A stretch of DNA of 32,116 bases from Clostridiales bacterium (GCA_012517815.1 JAAYUF010000027.1:1-32116); one strand, 5' to 3'. Shown: positions 1-8,785, numbered from the stretch's first letter. A program made the numbers and translations. The notes: generated from the letters alone by a model not told the origin.

Positions 1-549
1 CTTGAGCCGGGCGTCGGGATTTGCACGATTTCAAATCATGAGCGCTTCCACCTTGCGGCGATTTGATCCCATGACTTGTCCGCGAAAACTCGACTTAGCG
101 CCGCTGCGCTTCGCTCCCGCCCCTCGCCATACAGTCAGGTCGCCCGTGCGCTTCGACGCATGCATGCAAAAAAACGCATAACAACCGTTCCGGGCAGCAA
201 GAACATCGCCCGAACCTTTGGCGGCGCGCTGCCGGCAGGCCCAACCCGCACCCGAGAACGAGAACGCGGGAGGCCCGCCTCACCCGGGACGGGACCAGGC
301 TGTCGAAAAATCCCCGCCGCAGGGGCATTGGGTCGGGGGGGCGGAGGGAAACGCGCGACCTGTGGCCGCCTCAACGAAGCGGAAAGCGACCCGGAGAACG
401 GGATTTTACAAGAGCGGGGCACGGCAGCGCTGTGCTCGCCGATAACCTCCGGGAACAACGCTTGCGGGGATTGGGGTACCGGAGGCGCGCGTGCGGCCCT
501 TGACCGCTTCGGCGAAGCCGAAAGCAAACCGAGGTGTGAGGTTTTATGA

Positions 550-575
550 GGGTTGGGCATGGCCATGCCCAACCC
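550..575. repeat. 26-bp perfect palindrome
   Basis: Bases 550-575 form an uninterrupted palindrome (GGGTTGGGCATGG followed by its reverse complement). It could fold as a hairpin with a tiny loop or act as a symmetrical protein-binding site. It is the first of several inverted repeats within about 220 bp. Its function is unknown. Confidence 0.85.
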
Positions 576-601
576 GACGCTGAAACCGACCGTTAAGTCC
601 C

Positions 602-624
602 AAAGGCTTCTGCCGAAGCCTTTT
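602..624 (+). terminator. possible intrinsic terminator hairpin
   Basis: A 9-bp stem (AAAGGCTTC at 602-610 and GAAGCCTTT at 615-623) with a TGCC loop runs into a short T stretch. The T run is short and no gene ends just upstream in this window. It may instead belong to a repeated intergenic hairpin family. Confidence 0.35.
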
Positions 625-692
625 GCCAGAGTGAGCGAACAGCCCAAAGGGCAATGAGGCAAGCGGCCCTTCGGATTGCAGGGGTTCTTTGA

Positions 693-734
693 CAGTCCGA
701 GGCCCCGTCCCAGCCGGGACGGGGCCTCGGACTG
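693..734. repeat. 19-bp perfect stem hairpin
   Basis: The arms at 693-711 and 716-734 are perfectly complementary over 19 bp with a 4-nt loop (AGCC). Neither side has a T tract, so it does not look like a standard intrinsic terminator. A smaller inverted repeat (CCGACGTTCGG, 735-745) follows immediately. It resembles a repetitive extragenic palindrome or a structured RNA segment. Confidence 0.85.
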
Positions 735-1047
735 CCGACGTTCGGCGGGTCAAAGGGGAAACCCTTGTCAGGGTCCAAAGGATGGAATTCTTCGACGGGT
801 TTAAGAAAAGCATGGATTTTTGCGTCACAGCGTTTGATCGGCGGACGAATCGCCCGGAGGGCGACGAGGCGAGCGACGGCGGCGTATGGTTTGGGCCTCG
901 CAGCCGGCTGTCAGAATACCCGTACCGTGCGCCGTACACTCGCCTGTCGCCCGCTTTGGCAAAGGGCTTCGGCATATGGCTTTGGGGCGCTTCCGGCCGG
1001 TTTCGTTGTCGGGCCGGACATAGCCGAGCGCCGCGGGGCCATCGGCG

Positions 1048-2487
1048 TCAGACCTTGAAAATGCCCACCGTCAGGCAGCCGTCGCTCATGAAATAGTTGA
1101 TGCGGATGGCATAGGGCAGCGTGTTGGTGAAGATCATCGTTATGTCGCCGCCGCCCACCGCCGCGTCGAAGCCCACGGGGCAGTAGTAGATGCCAACCTC
1201 GGCGTGTACCTTGCGCCAGTTGATATAGATGGGCACCTGAATGAGCGCGTTGTAGAGCGTCGTGTTCACCTGGCAGGTGCCGCCGCCGTAGCCCCACAGC
1301 GCGCCGGGGCTCATGATGGGCGCGCGGTGGTAGCCGGTGGATTTGCGGTAGGGCCCCATCACGTCGTAGATGTTCACGGTGTCCCCCGGTTGCATCACCG
1401 TGCCGGAGATGAAGCTCGAGCCCAGGTAAATGTTGTAGTTGCGCCCCTGGTAGTTCAGGGTGTGGATGCCTACGGCGTAAAAGGTGCTCATGCAGCTGAT
1501 CAGGTCGCCGCTGTGCGCGTCCTCCCAGGGCACGACAGGGAGCAGGTAGCCGACGTCGCTTTCGTTCACGTAGCCGGTGGTGCGCCAGTACGGCAGCGGG
1601 TAGCGACCCAGATCGTCCAGCGAGTCCACGGCGAGGGCCGAGCCGGGGTTGACCGTCTTGAGCACTTCCTTGCCGTTGTCGTCGTAGCTTTTGATGTCGG
1701 TGGTGTGGTTGACGAACGCCAGCCCGATATGCTTGATGCAACCCGGGATATCCCCCGCGTAGGGGTCGATGCGATCCCACTTGAACAGCGCGCTGGTGGG
1801 AACGTAGCCGTAGGAGTTTTTATAGCGGATGTAGCTCCAGTCGCCCTGGTTGGCCCCCACGGTCACCTCGCTGTATTTGGTGATGCGAAACGCGGACGCG
1901 CTGCGCTCGTCCATTTCCCGGCGGGCTACGACGGTCTTGTAGGCGTATGCTTTGAACTTCTCCTGAAAGGTTTCCGGCGTGTTACTGGAGGTATCGACCA
2001 CCACGGCGGCGCCGTCGGCGTCCGTGGTTGCTGCGGATGCGCCCTGCGACGCGCTGTATTCGCGGATGTCGCTCAGGTAACGGGTTTGCACATAGCCGAT
2101 GTTGCGCCCGGTATCGATCTTGCTCCATTCGTTGCCCAGTTCCAGAATATAGACCATTTCGCCCTTGGCGATGCTGCCGTTGCCAAACGAATCCTTGTCG
2201 GGCTCGCGGCGAACCTTGAGTTGCGCGGTGGCGGTCGCCACGTAGCGGGCGGCGTCCTCGTCCTCCTGCGCAGCGTCCTCGTCCTCCTGCGCGGCGGCGT
2301 CGGTTTCGCCAGCCAGCGCGTCGGGATCCTCCAGCACCTCGCCGTTTTGCGCGTCCTGCGCGGCGGCGTCATCCGCTTCGACGGTCAGCGCCGGTGCGGC
2401 GGTTTCTTCGCCAAGCGCAAATACGCCGCTCAGCAGAAGGCAAACGCAAAGCAGGCAAGCCGTCAGCCGGCCGATTCCCTTTTTCAT
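1048..2487 (-). CDS. secreted SH3-domain/VanW family protein
   Basis: This 479-residue protein starts with a signal peptide (residues 1 to about 25, Lys-Lys then a hydrophobic run with Cys). An Ala/Asp/Glu-rich linker follows, containing two tandem copies of AQEDEDA encoded by a 21-bp DNA repeat near 2252-2293. Two bacterial SH3-like segments follow (about 82-133 and 166-226). The C-terminal VanW domain (about 360-479) carries the hallmark GYGGGTCQVNTTLYNA at about 399-414. VanW proteins are cell-surface proteins of poorly known function, linked to peptidoglycan by their partner domains. The SH3 segments here would fit wall binding. The start at 2487 was chosen because AAAGGAG lies just upstream; an in-frame ATG at 2511 lies before that site. 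It is a single gene with its own promoter. Confidence 0.9.
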   Translation of the reverse strand: MKKGIGRLTACLLCVCLLLSGVFALGEETAAPALTVEADDAAAQDAQNGEVLEDPDALAGETDAAAQEDEDAAQEDEDAARYVATATAQLKVRREPDKDSFGNGSIAKGEMVYILELGNEWSKIDTGRNIGYVQTRYLSDIREYSASQGASAATTDADGAAVVVDTSSNTPETFQEKFKAYAYKTVVARREMDERSASAFRITKYSEVTVGANQGDWSYIRYKNSYGYVPTSALFKWDRIDPYAGDIPGCIKHIGLAFVNHTTDIKSYDDNGKEVLKTVNPGSALAVDSLDDLGRYPLPYWRTTGYVNESDVGYLLPVVPWEDAHSGDLISCMSTFYAVGIHTLNYQGRNYNIYLGSSFISGTVMQPGDTVNIYDVMGPYRKSTGYHRAPIMSPGALWGYGGGTCQVNTTLYNALIQVPIYINWRKVHAEVGIYYCPVGFDAAVGGGDITMIFTNTLPYAIRINYFMSDGCLTVGIFKV

Positions 2488-2546
2488 AACCGCGTCTCCT
2501 TTAAGCATCATCCATATCGCCGCAGCGCGGGATAGGGTCGGAATCC

Positions 2547-2575
2547 ATTATACGGGTGCGGGCGCGTCCCGTCAA
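2547..2575 (-). promoter_or_regulatory. sigma-A promoter of the SH3/VanW gene
   Basis: On the minus strand TTGACG (2570-2575) and TATAAT (2547-2552) are separated by 17 bp, about 60 bp upstream of the start codon at 2487. Both hexamers are at or within one base of consensus. Confidence 0.8.
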
Positions 2576-3111
2576 GGCGCACGCGACGCGCGCAGGCGCT
2601 CCGGACGGGTCAGCCCGCGCGGGCGAGGGCACGGGCTGGCGGCCGGATCGCGGGGGCTGCCTGTCGCGACGCGAAAGATTTACAACGAATACGAACCCGT
2701 TGCGTGCCGGGAGCCTCCAGAGGGGGCTAAGGACGGGGGGACGGCGCGGGTCAGCCGCTTGCTGCCTGGGGAGACCGACGCGCCGGGGATGGCGCCGGAT
2801 GCCGTGCCCTCGGGCAGGGAGCTTTCCGAGGGGGTAAGGACGGGGGGACGGCGCGGGTCAGCCGCCTCGCGCGCCGCCCTAGAGGTTGCGCCATCTGGAC
2901 GAATCATCCAAGCCGGCTCCGGGAAGGGCCCTTATGCATGTTTTGTGTGCGGCCACAGACCGCGCCGCGCACCCGGCCCCAGGGACGGCGAACGCACGCA
3001 TGGACGCCAACCCGGCGCGCCGCGGGCTGTTATGGAAAGCCGCGCGCCGGCCCTGTTCGGCTGGCGCGCGGCGTACGGGTACCGGGCGGCGTCGGCGGGT
3101 TTGCGCCTGCG
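2576..3111. other. gene-free region with direct repeat
   Basis: This GC-rich stretch lies between the promoter of the VanW gene and the end of the LacI-type gene. I see no plausible start with a ribosome binding site. It holds a perfect 31-bp direct repeat, listed separately. Long open frames here are low-complexity and probably spurious. Confidence 0.55.
2728..2865. repeat. perfect 31-bp direct repeat pair
   Basis: The sequence beginning TAAGGACGGGGGGACGG and ending in GTCAGCCGC occurs at 2728-2758 and again at 2835-2865, identical over 31 bp and offset by 107 bp. Flanking bases are also partly similar (GAGGGGG before each copy). It lies between genes. Confidence 0.9.
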
Positions 3112-4140
3112 CTAGGGGTTCTTGGGCGTCGCCACGCTGCCGCGTTCGACCAGCGTTACGCTCATCTCGGTTTTCATGGTGCAGTAGTTGAGCCGGCCCA
3201 CGATGCTCAACAGCATCCGCACCGCCGTGATGCCCAGCTCCTGCCGGAACACCCGGATGGTGGACAGCGGCGGCGTGCAGAACTGGCAGATGGACAGATC
3301 ATCCATGCCGATCAGGGACACGTCCGCGGGGATGGCATAGCCTTTTTCCGCCAGCGCGCGCATAGAGCCCACCGCCATGATGTCGTTGCCCGCGAAAAAA
3401 GCCGTGGGGGGCGTGCGCCCGCTTTCCAGAAGCGCCAGCATGTCGCGGTAGGCGCCGTCCAGGGTGGGCGTCACGCGCCAGATGCTATCCTCGCCAAAGG
3501 GCAGGTGGTGCTCGGTCATCGCCGCCTCAAAACCCTTGCGGCGGTAGCGCATGTTGCTGAACTCCACGATGCTCGTGATATTGCCGATACGCCGGTGCCC
3601 TGCCGCGTACAGCGCGTTGGTCGCCTGATAGCCGGCGTCGTAGTTGTTCATGACCACGGCGTGCACCTGTTCGTGGCGGAAGAGGTTGTCCAGCGCCACC
3701 AGCGGCGAGGCGCAGTGCGCGAACAGTTCCAGGTCCTCGGTGTACATCTCGGTGCCCAGCAGGAGGATGCCCGCGCATTCCTCCGCGCAGATCGCGCGGA
3801 TGCGCTCTTTGTAGTCCGTATCCTGCGCGATGTGGATGTGCGTGATGATCATCTCGTGGCCCTGCGCCTGGCATTCGCGTTCGACGCTTTCCACCAGTTC
3901 CATGAAAAACTGGGTGTCCATCACCACAAGGCCGTGACGTTTGAACATCACCAGCCGCACATAGCTTTTCTCAGGCGCATTCTTGCCGCCCTTCACACCC
4001 ACGTAGCCCATTTCTTCGGCGATCTTCAGGATGTGGCGCGTGTTTTCCTTGCTGACGCCGGGCCTGCCGTTGAGCGCGTTGCTGACCGTCGCGGGGGATA
4101 CGCCCGCCTTGGCGGCGATATCCCGAACCCTGACCTTCAT
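3112..4140 (-). CDS. LacI/GalR family transcriptional regulator
   Basis: This 342-residue protein is of normal length for the LacI/GalR family. The N-terminal helix-turn-helix covers about residues 4-24 (RDIAAKAGVSPATVSNALNG) and is followed by the hinge. The rest is the periplasmic-binding-protein-like effector domain with the usual late FFAGNDIMAVGSMRALAEKG and VSLIGMDDL motifs. Family members repress sugar operons and release DNA on binding a sugar or sugar phosphate. It is divergent from the PfkB kinase and lies beside the sugar operon, so it is the likely local regulator. I took the ATG at 4140, which has AAGGA just upstream. The in-frame ATG at 4152, after GGGAGAGG, is almost equally plausible. 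Confidence 0.92.
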   Translation of the reverse strand: MKVRVRDIAAKAGVSPATVSNALNGRPGVSKENTRHILKIAEEMGYVGVKGGKNAPEKSYVRLVMFKRHGLVVMDTQFFMELVESVERECQAQGHEMIITHIHIAQDTDYKERIRAICAEECAGILLLGTEMYTEDLELFAHCASPLVALDNLFRHEQVHAVVMNNYDAGYQATNALYAAGHRRIGNITSIVEFSNMRYRRKGFEAAMTEHHLPFGEDSIWRVTPTLDGAYRDMLALLESGRTPPTAFFAGNDIMAVGSMRALAEKGYAIPADVSLIGMDDLSICQFCTPPLSTIRVFRQELGITAVRMLLSIVGRLNYCTMKTEMSVTLVERGSVATPKNP

Positions 4141-4215
4141 CCCGTCCTTCATCCTCTCCCTGGGCGCGTGCCGTGCCCCAAAACGCGTGCGGGGCGAACG
4201 GTTTCCATGGATACA

Positions 4216-4243
4216 ATGATAGCACAAAGCTAAATAAATGCAA
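4216..4243 (-). promoter_or_regulatory. probable promoter of the LacI-family gene
   Basis: On the minus strand TTGCAT (4238-4243) and TATCAT (4216-4221) are spaced by 16 bp, in a clearly AT-rich stretch about 75 bp upstream of the start codon. The spacing is one short of optimum. Confidence 0.5.
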
Positions 4244-4259
4244 GTGCATGCTGAATATT

Positions 4260-4290
4260 TTGCAAACAAAATCGAAATTAGTTTGCGCAA
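4260..4290. promoter_or_regulatory. candidate operator, imperfect inverted repeat
   Basis: TTGCAAAC (4260-4267) faces GTTTGCGCAA (4281-4290) as an imperfect inverted repeat in the divergent intergenic region between the LacI-type gene and the PfkB kinase. It could bind a regulator, but the half-site spacing is wider than that of a usual LacI operator. Confidence 0.3.
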
Positions 4291-4340
4291 CCGTCGCCAA
4301 AACGCCCCAAAAGCGTTTGTACGCAAATCAAAAGCGATGC

Positions 4341-4350
4341 TGAACGTTTG
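4341..4350. promoter_or_regulatory. candidate LacI-family operator TGAACGTTTG
   Basis: TGAACGTTTG abuts the -35 box of the PfkB-kinase promoter. Its AACGTT core has the central CG step typical of LacI-family operators. A very similar sequence (CGAACGTTTT) lies inside the promoter of the sugar operon at 15271-15280, and a weaker match (AAGCGTTTGTA) is at 4311-4321. Regulation by the neighbouring LacI protein is inference. Confidence 0.5.
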
Positions 4351-4379
4351 TTGACACACCTCTGCCGCCATGCTATACT
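4351..4379 (+). promoter_or_regulatory. sigma-A promoter of the PfkB kinase gene
   Basis: TTGACA (4351-4356) and TATACT (4374-4379) with a 17-bp spacer lie about 65 bp upstream of the kinase start. This is an almost perfect vegetative promoter, with a candidate operator immediately upstream. Confidence 0.88.
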
Positions 4380-4445
4380 GAAAACACAATCGCCGCTTGG
4401 AACGGCGGCACGGCCGCGCCGCGGCGCCCCATGAAGGAGCGTTTT

Positions 4446-5321
4446 ATGAAAATCCTCAATTACGGATCCATGAATATCGACCGCGTCTATTCCGTGGCGC
4501 ACACCGTGATGCCCGGCGAGACCATTTTGGCGGAGGGCATGACGGTTTACTGCGGCGGCAAGGGGCTCAACCAGTCCATCGCCATCGCCAAGGCGGGCGG
4601 GGATATTTACCACGCCGGCGTGCTGGGCGAGGACGGGGACCTGCTTTTGGAAGCGCTCACCCGCCACCGGGTGGATACGCGCTACGTCCGCCGGGTTGCG
4701 GGCGCGTCGTCCCATACGGTCATCCAGGTGGACGGGCAGGGGCAGAACTGCATCATCGTATGCCCCGGCGAAAACGTGCGCGTAACCGACGGGGATATCG
4801 ACGCCGTGCTGGACGGCTTTGCGGCGGGGGATATGCTGGTTTTGCAAAACGAGCTGGACAACACAGCCCGGATCATGCGCGAAGCCGCCAAACGCGGACT
4901 CGTGCCCGTGTTCAACCCGTCGCCCGTCAATCAACTGCTTGCGGCGTACCCGCTGGAGTGCGTGCGCTGGTTTATCATGAACGAGATCGAGGGCGCGGCG
5001 ATCACCGGGGAAACCGAACCCGCGAAGATCCTGAGCGTCATGGCGCAACGGTACCCCGACGCGAGCGTGGTGCTCACGCTGGGCGCGCAGGGGGCGCACT
5101 GCGTGCACGGGGGGCGCGCCTACTTCCAGCCGGCATTCCCCGTCAAGGCGGTGGATACGACCGCCGCGGGCGATACCTTCACCGGCTATCTGGTGACGGG
5201 GCTCTCGCAGAGGGAGGCCCTTCCGGTGATTCTGGAGCGCGCGGCGCGGGCCTCGAGCATCACGGTCGGGCGCAAGGGCGCGGCCGATTCCATCCCCACG
5301 CGGGAGGAACTGGACCGCTAA
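4446..5321 (+). CDS. PfkB-family (ribokinase-like) sugar kinase
   Basis: This 291-residue kinase of the PfkB family would use ATP to phosphorylate a sugar, nucleoside or similar polyol in the cytoplasm. Visible features are the ribokinase-type N-terminus GSMNIDRVY, the substrate-binding GGKG at about 37-40, and the C-terminal signature DTTAAGDTFTGY with the catalytic Asp at about 243. The start at 4446 is preceded by AAGGAG at good spacing. It is transcribed alone from a strong promoter, divergent from the LacI-type regulator and convergent with the sugar operon. The locus therefore has two sugar kinases, this one and the FGGY kinase. Either they act on different substrates or they phosphorylate different positions. 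The exact substrate is not visible. Confidence 0.9.
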   Translation: MKILNYGSMNIDRVYSVAHTVMPGETILAEGMTVYCGGKGLNQSIAIAKAGGDIYHAGVLGEDGDLLLEALTRHRVDTRYVRRVAGASSHTVIQVDGQGQNCIIVCPGENVRVTDGDIDAVLDGFAAGDMLVLQNELDNTARIMREAAKRGLVPVFNPSPVNQLLAAYPLECVRWFIMNEIEGAAITGETEPAKILSVMAQRYPDASVVLTLGAQGAHCVHGGRAYFQPAFPVKAVDTTAAGDTFTGYLVTGLSQREALPVILERAARASSITVGRKGAADSIPTREELDR

Positions 5322-5771
5322 CCCACGCCGGGGCGCTGAACGCCGCGGGTATCCCGCCCGCCCGTCGGCTGGGGCGGCGCGGAAAACGCGGGATGGCCGC
5401 CGCGATGCGCAACGCGGCCGGATTCGGGGCATCATGCCGACAGAACCAGAAGCGCGGAGGCGGTTGCGGCCTTCGCGCTCTTTTCTGCCTGAACGGACCG
5501 GCGGGACCGGACAGCCTTCAGGGTTGCGGCAAACGCCCGCCGCAGCGGCATTGGAGCGCGGGAAACGGTACGGGTATCATCGGGGCTGCATTTCAGCGCA
5601 TGAAGCGATGCGGGGACGTCCGCGACGGCGCTGGAGCGCGGGAAACGGTGCGGGCATCATCGCGGCTGTGTTTAGCGAATCAGGCGTTGCGGGTATCCCC
5701 GCGAAGGCGGCGGAGCCGAGCCGGAGCTGCGCTCCTGCCGGTCGCAAGAGGCGCCCCCCTGTCCAGCCCGG
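5322..5771. other. gene-free region between convergent genes
   Basis: This is GC-rich DNA between the 3' ends of the PfkB kinase and the isomerase-family gene. I see no gene and no convincing T-tailed terminator. It carries an imperfect duplicated segment of about 45 bp, listed separately. Confidence 0.55.
5552..5677. repeat. imperfect direct repeat of about 45 bp
   Basis: The segment starting TGGAGCGCGGGAAACGGT occurs at about 5552-5597 and 5632-5677, offset by 80 bp, with a handful of mismatches and one or two small shifts towards the 3' end (GGTATCATCGGGGCTG versus GGCATCATCGCGGCTG). Confidence 0.8.
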
Positions 5772-7175
5772 TCAGCTGTGGCGGTACACGTCCCAGCCCA
5801 GGTAATTGCCCAGCGCTTCTTCCAGAATATCGGCGCAGCGGGTCTGCGCCAGCGCCACGTGGTGCTCGTAGCCGTTTTGGGCGAGGTGGCGCATCAGGCC
5901 GTTCAGGTTGGGCACTTCGCACACGGCCACGCCGCCGAAGGTGGGCAGCGGATCGTCCGTGAAGGTGCCTTCGCCCAGGTAGCACTTGATCTTGCCGTTC
6001 TTGTCGTCGGTGGACACTTTCAGGAAGGTCATGCCGGAGGGGCGCACGCGGCCCTTCAGCGCGCCGAAGCTGACTTCTTCGCCAAGCGTGGTGGCCAGAA
6101 TGTCGAGGTTGGCGATCTCCGGCTTCTCGGTGAAGGCGCAGGCCGGATAATTGCTGCAATGCACGTTGATGCACTTGTCCGGCTCGTTTTTGTAGTTGTT
6201 GTTCCAGTCCTGGTAGATCGGGGGCACGCCGCCGGCCTTGAGCAGGGCCAGCATGCTCACCGCGCCCATCACGTCGGTTTCGCAGGCGCTGGGCATGCCT
6301 TTTTCGCCCATCATGCTCATGACCAGGCACATGGCGCAGCCGTAGTTGGCCTCTACGCTGTCCCAGCACTGGATGGCGCTGGCGTCGCAGTGGTGCTCGG
6401 CCATCCAGTTTTCAATGGCGATGCACAGCTTGGCCTGCCGCACCATCTTCTCGTTCGCGGTGCCGGGGGCGACGTTGCCGTAGCCGTAGATTTCGTTGAT
6501 TTTCGCGGTGATCAGCGCTTCGTCTGTAAGGGCGTTGATATCCGCCAGGATCTCGCTGAAATCCTCGGTTTCCACGGTGATGCCGCTTTGCTGCAGGAGT
6601 TTTTCGGAGTAACGCACCGTGCGAAACGGCATCACGCGCGCGCCGATTTGCCCGATGCGCGCGGTGCGCATGGCTTTGACCACCGCGCACACGCCGGCGA
6701 AGCGCTCCACATCCGCGCGGAACTCCTCGCCGTCCACCGCGCAGGTGTGGCGCGCCGTCAGCGTGTAGCGGATGCCGTACTGGTACAGGTTGTTGCACAG
6801 GCTGAGCTTGCCGCAAAAGGCGTCGCGGCGGTTTTCCAGCTGCAGCTTGTTAAAGTCGTCGTCGCAGGCCTGCACCAGAAGGGGGCAGGTGAGCCCGCTC
6901 CAGCGGATGGCGTCGGCGATGCCCGTTTCCTCGCCAAAGTTGGGCAGGCTGATGATCACGCCGTCGATTTCATCCGCGTGGGCCTTGAAAAGCGCGGCGC
7001 ATTTTTTGGCTTCGTCGTAGGTCATGGTTTCGCCCATGAACGTGTCCTCGGTGGACAGGGTGATCACCCTGTGCCCCCACGCGTCCAGCGCGGCCAGCAG
7101 TTTCTGCCGCGCCGTGATCACCAGATGGTCGGGGAAAAAGCTGCGGTTGCTGATCAATACGCCAAAGGTTGCCAT
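5772..7175 (-). CDS. L-fucose/L-arabinose isomerase family protein
   Basis: This 467-residue protein resembles the L-fucose/L-arabinose isomerase fold family, whose members interconvert aldoses and ketoses with a divalent metal. Visible are an N-terminal Rossmann-like part, a middle part with EIYGYGNVAP, and a C-terminal part with SVEANYGCAMCL and PSACETDVMGA, which match the acidic metal-binding region of the family. It is shorter than classical FucI (about 590 residues), which fits the shorter divergent subfamily. The start is firm: AAGGAGG lies 7 nt upstream of the ATG. It is the last gene of the minus-strand sugar operon, 140 bp after the FGGY kinase. It probably supplies the ketose that the kinase phosphorylates. 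The substrate is unknown; D-arabinose-, L-fucose- or apiose-like sugars are possible. Confidence 0.85.
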   Translation of the reverse strand: MATFGVLISNRSFFPDHLVITARQKLLAALDAWGHRVITLSTEDTFMGETMTYDEAKKCAALFKAHADEIDGVIISLPNFGEETGIADAIRWSGLTCPLLVQACDDDFNKLQLENRRDAFCGKLSLCNNLYQYGIRYTLTARHTCAVDGEEFRADVERFAGVCAVVKAMRTARIGQIGARVMPFRTVRYSEKLLQQSGITVETEDFSEILADINALTDEALITAKINEIYGYGNVAPGTANEKMVRQAKLCIAIENWMAEHHCDASAIQCWDSVEANYGCAMCLVMSMMGEKGMPSACETDVMGAVSMLALLKAGGVPPIYQDWNNNYKNEPDKCINVHCSNYPACAFTEKPEIANLDILATTLGEEVSFGALKGRVRPSGMTFLKVSTDDKNGKIKCYLGEGTFTDDPLPTFGGVAVCEVPNLNGLMRHLAQNGYEHHVALAQTRCADILEEALGNYLGWDVYRHS

Positions 7176-7315
7176 GGTGTACCTCCTTCAACGAGCGCCG
7201 CGCGCCCGGTGGATGTGTTGAACCGGTTTAGGGAAACGCCGTGGGGTGCCATGGGTGAACGCCCGAACAAAAAGTGTCCGTGATGCGCGCGAAGGCGTTC
7301 CGGTGCGGAATGCCG

Positions 7316-8785
7316 TTACCGCCGGCAGCGGCCGACCGCGTCCCGCCAGCCGGATAGCATGGCCTCGCGCATGCCGGCATCCATCGCCGGGGCGTAGGTT
7401 GCGCCGGTTTCCTGAAATGCGGGAATGGCTTGCAGCTCCGTGTACAGCCCGGTGGAAAGGCCCGCCATATAACCCGCGCCCAGCGCGCTCAGCTCGCTGT
7501 GCGCGGCGCAGCGCACGCCGCAGCCCAGCAGATCGCTCAGCAGCTGCATCAGCAGGCGGTTTTTCGTGGGGCCGCCGTCCACGCGCAGCTCCGCGAGCGC
7601 TTTGCCCGCGTCGCGGCGCATGGCGTCGATCACGTCCGCATCCTGATAGGCGATGCTTTCCAGCGCGGCGCGTACGATATGCGCGCGCGTGGTGCCGCGG
7701 GACATGCCCGTGATGGCCGCGCGGGCGGAACCGTCAAAATAGGGGGCGCCAAGGCCTGAAAAAGCGGGTACCAGATAGACGCCTTCCGCGGAGGGGACGC
7801 TTGCGGCGATCGCCTCCACGCTGTCGACGTCCGGCACCATCGCGGCCTCGTCCCTTAGCCAGCACAGCGTATCGGCGGAGCTGGTGATGTTGCCTTCCAG
7901 CACGTAGCAAGTTTCGCCCCGGAAACTGAACCCGACCGAGGCGGAGAGGCCGTTTTGGGACGCGGTCACGGTTGGGCCGACGTTCATCATCACGCTGCTG
8001 CCGGTGCCGAAGGTGGCTTTCGCCATCCCCGGGTGCAGGCAGCCCTGCCCGAACAGGGAGGCGTGGCTGTCCCCCATGACGCCGCGGATGGGGATGCCCG
8101 CGGGAATCCCCTCGCAGGCGGTAACGCCGAAATCCCCGTCGGAGGGGGTGATGGCCGGCAGCCACTCCGCGCGAAGGCCAAACAGTCCGCACAGGTCCAA
8201 ATCCCACGAAAGCGCGCGGATATCGCAAAGCGCCGTGCGGCTGGCGTTGCTCACGTCGGTGCGGAACACCCGCCCGCCGGTGAGGCGGTGGATCAGGTAG
8301 CTGTCCACCGTGCCCAAGCACAGTTCGCCCGCCCGCGCGCGCCCGGCGATCGCCGGCTGGTCCCGAAGCACGCTGGCCGCCTTGGCCGCCGGGTAGTACG
8401 CCGACAGCGCGAGCCCCGTACTCTGCGTTACGCGCCCTGCGTGCGGGGCCAGCTCGCGGCAGAGCGCCTCGCCGCGCAGGTCCTGCCACACCACGGCGGG
8501 GCACACGGGCTTTCCCGAAGCGCGCTCCCACAGCACCGTGGTTTCGCGCTGGTTGCTCAGCCCCAGCCCCGCGAGCTGTTCGGGCGCCAGCCCATCGCAT
8601 GCCGCAGCCACGCCTTCGCGCACGTTTTGCCAGATTTCCTCGGCGTCGTGCTCCACAAACGCAGGTTTGGGATAATACTGCCTGTGGTTTTTGGAAAACC
8701 GCCGGGCGATGAGGCCCTGCGCGTCCAGCAGGAACACCTTGCTGGCCGACGTGCTCTGATCGATGGCGATCACATACCGCTGCAT
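7316..8785 (-). CDS. FGGY-family carbohydrate kinase
   Basis: This 489-residue FGGY kinase has the actin-like ATPase fold. The N-terminal phosphate loop is IAIDQSTSASKVFLLD, the mid-protein motif is GVMGDSHASLFGQG followed by TFGTGSSVMMN, and the C-terminal ATP-binding stretch is DGGPTKNRLLMQLLSDLLG. The text NQRETTVLWE and the overall layout are closest to the glycerol-kinase-like branch, but the operon context (isomerase plus transketolase) points to a ketose substrate. The start at 8785 lies 4 nt after the stop of the transketolase C-terminal gene, with only a weak AAGGG upstream, so translation is probably coupled. Its likely role is phosphorylation of the ketose made by the downstream isomerase, giving the transketolase substrate. 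Confidence 0.9.
   Translation of the reverse strand: MQRYVIAIDQSTSASKVFLLDAQGLIARRFSKNHRQYYPKPAFVEHDAEEIWQNVREGVAAACDGLAPEQLAGLGLSNQRETTVLWERASGKPVCPAVVWQDLRGEALCRELAPHAGRVTQSTGLALSAYYPAAKAASVLRDQPAIAGRARAGELCLGTVDSYLIHRLTGGRVFRTDVSNASRTALCDIRALSWDLDLCGLFGLRAEWLPAITPSDGDFGVTACEGIPAGIPIRGVMGDSHASLFGQGCLHPGMAKATFGTGSSVMMNVGPTVTASQNGLSASVGFSFRGETCYVLEGNITSSADTLCWLRDEAAMVPDVDSVEAIAASVPSAEGVYLVPAFSGLGAPYFDGSARAAITGMSRGTTRAHIVRAALESIAYQDADVIDAMRRDAGKALAELRVDGGPTKNRLLMQLLSDLLGCGVRCAAHSELSALGAGYMAGLSTGLYTELQAIPAFQETGATYAPAMDAGMREAMLSGWRDAVGRCRR

Larger units (their letters stand above)
1..1047. other. gene-free region with hairpin cluster
   Basis: I see no credible gene here. The open frames are low-complexity, rich in Arg, Ala, Pro and Gly, and have no plausible ribosome binding site. 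The stretch 550-770 carries several inverted repeats, listed separately. The region lies downstream of the minus-strand VanW gene, and no clear T-tailed terminator for that gene was found close to its stop codon. Confidence 0.6.

Noticed and set aside
1204..2535. 443-codon plus-strand open frame opposite the SH3/VanW gene
   Set aside because: It is a mirror frame of a gene with signal peptide, SH3 and VanW motifs. Its translation is Val/Ala/Gly/His-rich without domains.
5552..5677. CRISPR array
   Set aside because: There are only two imperfect copies with no regular spacer pattern and no cas genes in the window. The other intergenic repeats also lack the repeat-spacer layout.
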